DNA from: Actinomycetota bacterium
GTDB lineage: Bacteria > Actinomycetota > Acidimicrobiia > Spongiisociales > ZC4RG35
Assembly (NCBI GenBank): GCA_022615295.1
Contig: JAKEHF010000126.1
Location: 1 to 6,364, forward strand
Direction: 5' to 3'
DNA length: 6,364 bases
Shown: positions 1 to 5,867 of the stretch, in pieces
How the letters are laid out: every line of letters begins with the position of its first letter
Numbering within the stretch: the stretch's first letter is position 1
Notes under the pieces: model-generated
What the model saw: only the letters and a program-made list of their open reading frames with translations
What the model was told of the DNA's origin: nothing
Databases searched by the model: none
Program-made: the position numbers and the translations under genes

Positions 1-551
1 CCCGCAACCTGGGGTTCCTGCTTCTCGCCCACGTGCGGGCGCGCAAGCTCGCCGAGCGCATCCAGCCCGACGATCCCGGCGGCGAGCGAGCTGTCGACCA
101 CCCGTTCGAGTCGCCGAGGTCCCATCGTCTGGGCGAGGTCGATGATGGTGCGGGAAGGGTTCGTGACGCGGAGGCTTTCGATGACGTCGATGTGCGTCGC
201 GAGCAGGTCTGTGGACTGATGCACGACTACCCCTGGGAACTGGTGCGTGCTTCGATGAGACACGGTCAGCGAAGGTGGCGTCACGGGTAGGGGCCCCATC
301 CCGTGGATCCGGCCGGCCGACTCGTGCGAGACGACTGCGTTCAGGACACGATGGGCGGCGCGCATCGTGAAGTCGGCTCGGGTAGCGCTACCCGGCAAGG
401 CATACACGCCCCGAGTGATCCTGACGAAGATGCCGTCGCCGACACGACTGGCCAGCAATTTCCGGCTGACACCCAGCGCCGAGGCTTCCTGGAATGTGAA
501 GACCCCCTCGTTACGACGGGCGAACTCGATGACGTCTGCAATGGTGCTCAT
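1..551 (-). CDS. AbiEi-family antitoxin-like winged-helix protein, N-terminal part (3' end outside window)
   Basis: Reading the minus strand from the ATG at 551 gives an uninterrupted 183-codon frame that leaves the window at position 1 without a stop, so the gene is partial. The protein begins MSTIADVIEFARRNEG. Residues 1-50 look like the N-terminal winged helix of type IV toxin-antitoxin AbiEi antitoxins: a helix, then FTFQEASALGVSRKLL as recognition-helix region, then a wing with GVYALPG. Around residues 75-90 comes VVSHESAGRIHGM, and around 130-165 LRVTNPSRTIIDLA followed by RLERVVDSSLAAG. Both are recurring signatures of the DUF4095/AbiEi-like proteins common as solitary genes in actinobacteria, some of which carry a C-terminal nuclease-like domain. 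That part, and any AbiEii toxin partner, would lie off the left edge. The gene diverges from the importer cluster. It could regulate it or be unrelated. There is only a weak ribosome binding site. The family call is from recognition of motifs, not a search. Confidence 0.75.
   Translation of the reverse strand, partial: MSTIADVIEFARRNEGVFTFQEASALGVSRKLLASRVGDGIFVRITRGVYALPGSATRADFTMRAAHRVLNAVVSHESAGRIHGMGPLPVTPPSLTVSHRSTHQFPGVVVHQSTDLLATHIDVIESLRVTNPSRTIIDLAQTMGPRRLERVVDSSLAAGIVGLDALGELARPHVGEKQEPQVA
379..394. repeat. 16-bp perfect palindrome with AGCGCT core
   Basis: The sequence CGGGTAGCGCTACCCG reads identically on both strands. It lies inside the coding region of the AbiEi-like gene, about 350 bp upstream of the binding-protein start. 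The central CG with flanking GGTAG/CTACC resembles the layout of LacI-family operators of actinobacterial sugar regulators, for example the CebR/CelR type with an AGCGCT centre. It may be a regulator site or chance; a 16-bp perfect palindrome is expected roughly 0.1 times in a window this size. Confidence 0.35.
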
Positions 552-691
552 GACGCCCAAGATGCCGAATTGGGGGTGCCGTGTGAACCCCGTTGAGCAT
601 TCTCGAGCGGGAAGGTACCCCCTGGGGGGCCGTATTACCTGAGGTTGCCATCCGAGAGGCTCAGCCGCTGCGAACCCACTATCGTTCGCCT

Positions 692-714
692 GTCGGCGGG
701 TGCCCCCTGCCGGC
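692..714 (+). promoter_or_regulatory. Possible leader hairpin before the binding-protein gene
   Basis: Bases 692-700 (GTCGGCGGG) pair with 705-714 (CCCTGCCGGC), with a bulged T at 708, one G-T pair and a TGCC loop. The hairpin ends 15 bases before the GGAGG ribosome binding site and would fold in the 5' leader if transcription starts upstream. It may stabilise the mRNA or modulate initiation. Short GC-rich dyads are common in such DNA, so this is tentative. Confidence 0.25.
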
Positions 715-729
715 TCATCAACGAATCAC

Positions 730-734
730 GGAGG
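730..734 (+). promoter_or_regulatory. Strong ribosome binding site deciding the GTG start at 742
   Basis: GGAGG lies seven bases before the GTG at 742. This favours that start over the in-frame GTG at 700. The choice is confirmed by the protein: starting at 742 puts the charged MKR n-region directly before the hydrophobic core of the signal peptide. Confidence 0.85.
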
Positions 735-741
735 AAACAGC

Positions 742-1887
742 GTGAAACGCTACCTACGGGTTTTCGCGGTCTTGGGAGCCCTGGCGCTCGTCCTTGCGGC
801 GTGTAGCCCGGCCGAGACCGAGTCAACCACGACCACGGCGGGACCGGGGACCACCCAGCCGCCGGCTGATACCACCACCACGGGTGCCCCCGGGACTACT
901 GCCGGCCCGATCGGGGCGGGGCGCATGATCGGCATGGCCTTCGACATCGGCGGGCGTGGCGACCTCTCCTTCAACGACCTGGCCGCTCTCGCCTGGGACG
1001 ACGGCATGGCCATGTACGGATACACCGGAGAGGAGCTCTCACCGGATGCCGGTGGCACCAACCGCGAGGAGAACCTGCGTCTTCTCGCCGAGACCGGCCA
1101 CGAGCTGATCGTCGCCAACGGCTTCGCATTCGCCCAGAACGTGTGGCGGGTGGGTACGGAGAACCCCGAGGTGTTCTTCACCATCACCGACTCCTGCCCG
1201 CAGGACGACACCTTCGCCACCGTCGAGATGGACAACGTGCGTTGCATGCTGTTCGCCGAGGAGCAGGGCTCGTTCTTGGTCGGGGCGGCCGCCGCCCTCA
1301 AGTCCACGAGCGGGACCATCGGGTTCATCGGCGGCGTCCAGATCGGCCTGATCGAGAAGTTCCAGGCGGGCTTCGAGGCAGGTGCGCGTCATGTGAACCC
1401 CGACATCAACATCCTGCCCGCGGTCTATCTGACCCAGCCGCCGGACTTCAGCGGCTTCAGTGACTCGGTCAAGGGAAAGGAAGCGGCGCTGGCCCTCTAC
1501 AACCAGGGCGCCGACGTCGTCTACCACGCCGCCGGTGGAGCCGGTCTGGGTCTGTTCCAGGCCGCCGCCGAGGCCTCGACGGACGACAACTTCCTGTGGG
1601 CCATCGGTGTCGACGCCGACCAGTACAACACTGTCGGTGACCCGGCCCTCCAGGAGCACATCCTGACCTCGATGCTGAAGCGGGTCGACGTTGCGGTGGG
1701 TCTCACAATCCAGGAGTTCCTCGAGGGGAACTTCACCCCTGGTGCGGTGATATTCGACCTCTCCGTCGACGGTGTCGGCTACGCCACGACCGGTGGCTTC
1801 GTCGATGACATCGCCGACCAGCTCGAAGAGCTCAAGGCGCAGATCATCTCCGGGGAGATCACGGTGCCGCAGACTCCGGGAGCCTGA
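742..1887 (+). CDS. BMP/PnrA-family lipoprotein, substrate-binding protein of a nucleoside-type ABC importer
   Basis: This 381-residue secreted lipoprotein would capture the ligand for the importer encoded downstream. Residues 1-21 are a lipoprotein signal peptide (MKRYLR, hydrophobic core, lipobox LAAC with acylated Cys21). Residues 22-60 are a flexible Thr/Pro/Gly linker. The BMP (basic membrane protein, PF02608) domain fills the rest. It starts with MAFDIGGRGDLSFND (residues 65-79), the family's characteristic FD-x-GG-x-x-D-x-SFN element. It later shows GFIGG, AAGGAG and AIGVDADQ (287-294), and SMLKRVD near 313. In T. pallidum PnrA, residues in the equivalent DxD and Lys regions line the purine-nucleoside pocket; that is family knowledge. 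Cys152 and Cys168 are the only other cysteines and could form a disulfide. Homologues include Bacillus NupN and streptococcal BmpA. The purine-nucleoside ligand is inferred, not shown. The start is GTG at 742, chosen from the GGAGG site and the signal peptide. Confidence 0.93.
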   Translation: MKRYLRVFAVLGALALVLAACSPAETESTTTTAGPGTTQPPADTTTTGAPGTTAGPIGAGRMIGMAFDIGGRGDLSFNDLAALAWDDGMAMYGYTGEELSPDAGGTNREENLRLLAETGHELIVANGFAFAQNVWRVGTENPEVFFTITDSCPQDDTFATVEMDNVRCMLFAEEQGSFLVGAAAALKSTSGTIGFIGGVQIGLIEKFQAGFEAGARHVNPDINILPAVYLTQPPDFSGFSDSVKGKEAALALYNQGADVVYHAAGGAGLGLFQAAAEASTDDNFLWAIGVDADQYNTVGDPALQEHILTSMLKRVDVAVGLTIQEFLEGNFTPGAVIFDLSVDGVGYATTGGFVDDIADQLEELKAQIISGEITVPQTPGA

Positions 1888-1909
1888 CAAAGCGGCTCCT
1901 GCTAGCTTG

Positions 1910-1947
1910 CGCCGGGCTCAGGTCCCACCTGGGCCCGGCGTTTGTTT
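1910..1947 (+). terminator. Intrinsic terminator/attenuator between binding-protein and ATPase genes
   Basis: Bases 1910-1923 pair with 1927-1940 to form a 14-bp stem with a single G-T wobble and a three-base CCC loop. TTTGTTT follows at 1941-1947. This is the classic shape of a rho-independent terminator. It lies 22 bases after the stop of the binding-protein gene and 8 bases before the ATPase start. No obvious promoter follows it, so it most likely acts as a partial terminator or 3'-end stabiliser. Either would give more binding-protein mRNA than transporter-core mRNA. Confidence 0.82.
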
Positions 1948-1955
1948 GGACTGAG

Positions 1956-3482
1956 ATGGCCCAGGAAGCTGCGATACATCTGAGCGGCGTCACCAAGCGA
2001 TACCCGGGTGTGGTCGCCAATCGGGACGTCGAGCTGAAGGTGATGCCGGGCGAGGTCCACGCCGTCGTCGGGGAGAACGGTGCCGGCAAATCGACGCTGA
2101 TGAAGATCATCTACGGCATGGTCCAGCCCGATTCCGGGACCATCGAGGTCGACGGTCGGGCGGTTCATTTCCGCTCTCCTAGGGAGGCCATCGAAGCGGG
2201 GATCGGCATGGTCCACCAGCATTTCATGCTGGCCGACAACTTCTCCGTCCTCGAGAACGTTATCCTCGGCTCGGAGCCGAAGAGCGGGGTGAGGATCGAC
2301 TTCGACACCGCGGCCACCCAGATAACCGATCTCGGCAAGAGATACGGTCTTCCCCTCGATCCAGGCGAGAAAGTGGAGAGACTCTCGGTGGGGGAGCGAC
2401 AGAGGGTCGAGATCATCAAGGTGTTGTATCGGGGGGCTCGCATCCTGATTCTCGACGAGCCGACAGCGGTCCTCGTCCCTCAAGAGGTGAGCGAGCTCTT
2501 CGACTCGATACGGGATTTGAAGAGACAAGGGGTGACCATCATCTTCATCTCCCACAAGCTCGACGAGGTCCTCGAGATCGCCGACACGATCACCGTGATG
2601 AGGGGTGGGCGGACCGTGGGGACCACCACCCCGGCTCAGGTCGACGCCAGGGAGCTGGCCGAGATGATGATCGGCTCCGAGCTGCCCTCGCCAGAGACAA
2701 GGGAGTCCACGGTCCAGGACCGGGTCCTTCTCGAGGTGAGCGGATTGTCCCTGGCCAACGATGTCGGTCGCGCACTGCTCAAGGACGTCTCGTTCAAGGT
2801 GCATGCCGGGGAGATCGTGGGGATCGCTGGCATCGAGGGCAATGGCCAGGCTCAGCTCGTCGACGCACTGATCGGACTCGAGGAGAATGCCACGGGGCGG
2901 ATTGTCCTCGCCGGTGACGATCTGGTCGACAACGAGGCTCGTGACCGACGGGCAGCGGGGATGGGTCTCATCCCCGAGGACCGGCAACGACAGGGTCTGC
3001 TCCTCCCTTCACCGTTGTGGGAGAACGCCGCCCTCGGGCACCAGTACCGGAGACCGTTCGCCAGGGGGATCTGGATGGATCGGAGGGAGGGCCGGCGCCA
3101 GACCGAGGAGATCGTGCGGCGTTTCCGGGTGAAGACGCCAACGGTGGACGTTCCGGCGACGGCACTCTCCGGGGGGAACCAGCAGAAGCTGGTGGTGGGC
3201 AGGGAGATCACCGCCGAGCCGCTCGTCCTCATCGCCGCGCAGCCCACCCGTGGGATAGACGTGGGGGCCCAGGCGGCGGTCTGGGAGGAGCTGAAGCGGG
3301 CCAGAGCGGCGGGGCTGGGGATTCTCCTGCTCTCGGCCGACCTCGAGGAGCTCATCGGGCTCTCCGACACGATCCATGTCCTCTTCAAGGGCGAGTTCGT
3401 GGCTCGACTCGACCCGGCCCAGGTGACACCGGAGGACCTGGGCACCTATATGACCGGCGCGGCGAAGCAGGTGGCGGTGTGA
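1956..3482 (+). CDS. Tandem-domain ABC importer ATPase, nucleoside/BMP type (NupO/NupA-like)
   Basis: This 508-residue cytoplasmic protein powers the importer; the length is normal for the family (about 500-520). Domain 1 has an intact Walker A GENGAGKST (39-47), Q-loop Gln88 in MVHQHFML, family-typical signature LSVGERQ (143-149), Walker B ILILDE (163-168) and switch His200 in FISHKLDEV. Domain 2 is degenerate at its own nucleotide site. Its Walker A region reads GIEGNGQ (292-298) without GKS/T. The Walker B region reads LIAAQPTRG (425-433), with Gln where the catalytic Glu would be, and the switch region reads SADLEE without His. It keeps a good signature, LSGGNQQ (404-410). This asymmetry is usual in the sugar/nucleoside CUT2-like family, so one composite site should hydrolyse ATP. 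There is no strong ribosome binding site (GGA at 1948-1950). The gene follows a terminator hairpin and overlaps permease 1 by 4 bp. Confidence 0.96.
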   Translation: MAQEAAIHLSGVTKRYPGVVANRDVELKVMPGEVHAVVGENGAGKSTLMKIIYGMVQPDSGTIEVDGRAVHFRSPREAIEAGIGMVHQHFMLADNFSVLENVILGSEPKSGVRIDFDTAATQITDLGKRYGLPLDPGEKVERLSVGERQRVEIIKVLYRGARILILDEPTAVLVPQEVSELFDSIRDLKRQGVTIIFISHKLDEVLEIADTITVMRGGRTVGTTTPAQVDARELAEMMIGSELPSPETRESTVQDRVLLEVSGLSLANDVGRALLKDVSFKVHAGEIVGIAGIEGNGQAQLVDALIGLEENATGRIVLAGDDLVDNEARDRRAAGMGLIPEDRQRQGLLLPSPLWENAALGHQYRRPFARGIWMDRREGRRQTEEIVRRFRVKTPTVDVPATALSGGNQQKLVVGREITAEPLVLIAAQPTRGIDVGAQAAVWEELKRARAAGLGILLLSADLEELIGLSDTIHVLFKGEFVARLDPAQVTPEDLGTYMTGAAKQVAV

Positions 3483-4594
3483 GGGGCACCCGGTTCCTGA
3501 CCTCCGTGGTGGCCCCCGCGATCGCCCTTCTCATCGCCTTCGTCCTCGCCGGTTTTGCCCTTCTCCTCGTCGACATCAACCCTCTCGATGCCTATCGGGA
3601 GATGTGGAACTTCGGGATCACCCCGGAATCCCTGATATCGGCGGTCAACCGTGCCGTGCCCCTCTTCGTCTCGGCGCTCGCCGTCGCCATCGGCTTCAAG
3701 ATGGGTCTGTTCAACATCGGGGTCGAGGGCGCCTATCTACTGGCGGCCCTCCTCGCCGCCTATGTGGGCGCCCTCTACTCGATACCCGCCGTGCTCCACG
3801 TCGCCTCGATCCTCATCGTCGGGATGGTCGTGGGAGCCATCTGGAACGGACTGGCCGGTTGGTTGAAGGTGCGCAGGGGGGTCCACGAGGTCATCTCGAC
3901 GATCATGCTCAACTTCATCGCCTTCAACCTCAGCGCCTACCTATTCATCGAGCATCTCAAAGCGGAGACCGGGGGGTTGACCACAGCTACCGACCTGATA
4001 CCTGCCACGGGATGGATCCCCTCGCTGAACCCGATCCTGGTTGGGCTGGGCATGGAGCCCCGGGCCGGTTCCGAGCTGCACGGATTCCTGGTGATCGCGA
4101 TCGTCCTTGGTGTCGGTTATCACCTCCTGGTCAACAGGAGCCGGTTCGGCTACGACCTCCGCGCCTCGGGGATCAACCCGGCGGCCGCACACGCCAGCGG
4201 GGTCAACCCGAAGCGGATGGTGATCTCGACGATGCTGATCTCGGGCTCGGTGGCCGGTCTGGTCGGGATGTCGGAGCTCCTCGGATTCCAGCACCAGTAC
4301 GTCCAGGACTTCCCGGTCGGCTACGGCTTCAACGGGATCGCCGTGGCCCTACTCGGGAGGAACAACCCGGTCGGCATGGCTTTTGGCGCTCTCCTCTTCG
4401 GCTTCATGAACAGGGCGGCGCTCATCCTCGACCTGAGAGGGGTGCCCAGGGAGATCGTCACCATCATCCAGGGGCTGGTGGTGCTCACCGTCGTCATCGT
4501 CTACGAGATCATCTCCAGGTACGTCACCCGTCGCACCGTGGCCGCTGCGGCGAGAGCGGCGGCCATGCTCGAAGAGGAGACGGCGGCGGCATGA
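3479..4594 (+). CDS. ABC transporter permease 1, BPD_transp_2 family (NupP/NupB-like)
   Basis: This 371-residue integral membrane protein forms half of the import channel. The GTG start at 3479 overlaps the ATPase stop (GTGA), giving translational coupling; the frame is open far upstream, but that part is a shadow of the ATPase gene. About nine or ten hydrophobic segments are visible. They include residues 8-30, the LFVSALAVAIGF and YLLAALLAAYVGAL stretches, LIVGMVVGAIW, and a last one near VVLTVVIVYEII. Family landmarks are GLFNIGVEGAYL after the second segment, HEVISTIMLNFIA, and the cytoplasmic coupling region around RASGINPAAAHASGVNP, which should contact the ATPase. It ends in an Ala/Glu-rich cytoplasmic tail. 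Together with the next permease it resembles Bacillus NupP/NupQ and streptococcal NupB/NupC. Function in nucleoside uptake is inferred from the whole cluster. Confidence 0.95.
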   Translation: MRGTRFLTSVVAPAIALLIAFVLAGFALLLVDINPLDAYREMWNFGITPESLISAVNRAVPLFVSALAVAIGFKMGLFNIGVEGAYLLAALLAAYVGALYSIPAVLHVASILIVGMVVGAIWNGLAGWLKVRRGVHEVISTIMLNFIAFNLSAYLFIEHLKAETGGLTTATDLIPATGWIPSLNPILVGLGMEPRAGSELHGFLVIAIVLGVGYHLLVNRSRFGYDLRASGINPAAAHASGVNPKRMVISTMLISGSVAGLVGMSELLGFQHQYVQDFPVGYGFNGIAVALLGRNNPVGMAFGALLFGFMNRAALILDLRGVPREIVTIIQGLVVLTVVIVYEIISRYVTRRTVAAAARAAAMLEEETAAA

Positions 4595-5856
4595 CCACGG
4601 GCACCATCGACACCCTTCGCCGGCTGCCCCGCCTGACCCGTTATGCGATCTACGCCCTGGCCGGGATCCTCTTTCTCACGATCGCCGAGACGATCGCCGG
4701 CACTTCCGACCTGACCTCACGGGGCACCACCGGAGCCGCCCTCCGTCTGGCGATCCCCATCCTCCTCGCCGGTCTCGGTGGGTTGTACGCAGAGCGCTCC
4801 GGTGTCGTCAACATCGGTCTCGAGGGGATGATGATCGCCGGCACCTGGTTCTCGGCCTGGGCGAGCTGGCAATTCGGGCCGTGGCAGGGTCTGGTCCTCG
4901 GGGTGGCAGGTGGCGCCGCCTTCGGCGTTCTCCACGCCCTGGCCACGGTGACGTTCAACGTCGATCACATCGTCTCCGGCGTCGCCATCAACATCCTCGG
5001 TCTGGGGTCGATGCGGTTCCTCTCCTCCATCGTCTACACCCCGGACACCGGCGGATCGGTCATCCAGAGCCCTCCGGTGGCGGGAATCGGGAACGTAAGC
5101 CTCCCCGTGCTCGCCGGGGGCAGCTTTTTCGGGGCCGACACACCTGACCTCCTTGGGTCCATCGAGGACCAGGGGTGGTTCTTCGTCTCAGACCTCGCCG
5201 GCGTCCTGCGCGGGCTCACCGGGGAGATCAACTGGGTCAGTCTCCTCGCCCTGGCCCTGGTCCCGATAACGGCCTGGCTGTTGTGGAAGACGGCGTGGGG
5301 TCTTCGGTTGCGCTCCTGCGGGGAGGACCCTTGGGCCGCGGAGTCGCTGGGCATAACGGTGCGCTCGATGAAGTACATGGCCCTCGTCATCTCGGGGGCC
5401 CTCGCCGGGGCCGGTGGCGCCTTCCTGGTCCTGGTCCAGGCCGGGATCTATCGGGAGGGTATGACCGGAGGACGTGGGTTCATCGGTCTCGGGGCGATGA
5501 TCTTCGGCAACTGGTTGCCGGCCGGGGTGCTCTCCGGATCCTTCGTGTTCGGCTTTGGCGACTCTCTCAGATTCCGCTCGGGGGACACGGTGCGCGCCTT
5601 CTTCCTCGCCGTAGCCATCGGTCTTGTGCTCGCCGGGGTCTACATGGTCACCCAGGGCCGGTGGAGACGGGCGGTTGCCGTCGGGGTGGCGGGAGTCGTC
5701 TTCGGTCTCTTCTATGTCTTGGTCACGCAGCCCCCAAACCAACTCCTCTCGGCGACTCCCTATCTGATCACCCTTCTCGTCCTGGCCTTTGCCTCACAGC
5801 GTCTGAGGATGCCCGCCGCGGACGGGGCCCGCTACATGAAGGGTGAGGCCCGCTAG
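4591..5856 (+). CDS. ABC transporter permease 2, BPD_transp_2 family, enlarged form (NupQ/NupC-like)
   Basis: This 421-residue membrane protein forms the second half of the channel. Its ATG at 4591 overlaps the preceding stop (ATGA). The first hydrophobic segment is residues 18-36, then RLAIPILLAGLGGLYAERSG, NIGLEGMM (74-81) and VDHIVSGVAINILGLG (124-139), all typical of the family. The cytoplasmic coupling loop is LRLRSCGEDPWAAESLGI (238-255), and GRGFIGLGAMIFGNW (294-308) is a further signature. It is about 100 residues longer than the usual 300-320-residue homologue. One extra piece is a long hydrophilic loop at about 150-214. The other is an extra hydrophobic pair at about 335-379, split by the basic QGRWRR, before the final TPYLITLLVLAFASQRLR segment. 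I recall similar enlarged forms in other actinobacteria, so this looks like a lineage variant rather than damage. The P450 gene begins 11 bp downstream. Confidence 0.95.
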   Translation: MTTGTIDTLRRLPRLTRYAIYALAGILFLTIAETIAGTSDLTSRGTTGAALRLAIPILLAGLGGLYAERSGVVNIGLEGMMIAGTWFSAWASWQFGPWQGLVLGVAGGAAFGVLHALATVTFNVDHIVSGVAINILGLGSMRFLSSIVYTPDTGGSVIQSPPVAGIGNVSLPVLAGGSFFGADTPDLLGSIEDQGWFFVSDLAGVLRGLTGEINWVSLLALALVPITAWLLWKTAWGLRLRSCGEDPWAAESLGITVRSMKYMALVISGALAGAGGAFLVLVQAGIYREGMTGGRGFIGLGAMIFGNWLPAGVLSGSFVFGFGDSLRFRSGDTVRAFFLAVAIGLVLAGVYMVTQGRWRRAVAVGVAGVVFGLFYVLVTQPPNQLLSATPYLITLLVLAFASQRLRMPAADGARYMKGEAR

Positions 5857-5867
5857 ACATCGATCCG

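Larger units (their letters stand above)
552..741. other. Divergent intergenic region between the AbiEi-like gene and the binding-protein gene
   Basis: These 190 bp separate two divergent starts and must hold both promoters. I could not identify a convincing -35/-10 pair; TATTAC at 633-638 is the best single -10-like hexamer but lacks a good -35. Two imperfect dyads are visible. The first pairs 589-597 with 602-611 (nine pairs including one G-T, one bulged G, loop CATT). The second pairs 692-700 with 705-714 in the leader of the binding-protein gene. Neither is followed by a T-run, so they are not terminators. I see no match to a purine riboswitch core. Confidence 0.5.

Noticed and set aside
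33..642. Three short plus-strand open frames at the left end.
   Set aside because: They lie wholly or largely opposite the minus-strand AbiEi-like gene, lack family motifs, and are Arg/Asp/Gly-rich shadows.
700..741. Upstream in-frame GTG at 700 as start of the binding-protein gene.
   Set aside because: It would add 14 residues before the signal peptide, has no ribosome binding site, and lies within a predicted hairpin; the GTG at 742 has GGAGG seven bases upstream.
1039..1890. Minus-strand open frame of 283 codons opposite the binding-protein gene.
   Set aside because: It is a codon-phase mirror of the binding-protein gene with biased composition and no recognisable motifs.
1902..2987. Long minus-strand open frame of 361 codons opposite the ATPase gene.
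   Set aside because: It lies antiparallel to an intact conserved gene, is rich in Asp/His/Leu/Arg as expected of a GC-rich shadow, and shows no domain or ribosome binding site.
2829..3240. Missing Walker A lysine, catalytic Glu and switch His in the second ATPase domain, which could suggest a broken gene.
   Set aside because: Loss of these residues in the second domain is usual in this ATPase family; the frame is intact and the LSGGNQQ signature needed for the first site is present.
3017..3478. The frame of permease 1 is open upstream inside the ATPase gene.
   Set aside because: This part is an alternative frame of the conserved second ATPase domain and has low-complexity composition; GTG at 3479 in a GTGA overlap is the natural start.
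3604..4590. The frame of permease 2 is open far upstream, through almost all of permease 1, suggesting a 750-residue fusion protein.
   Set aside because: The upstream part translates to Arg/Pro/Gly/His-rich sequence without family motifs, while permease 1 in the other frame is fully recognisable. The ATGA overlap at 4591 gives a normal start.
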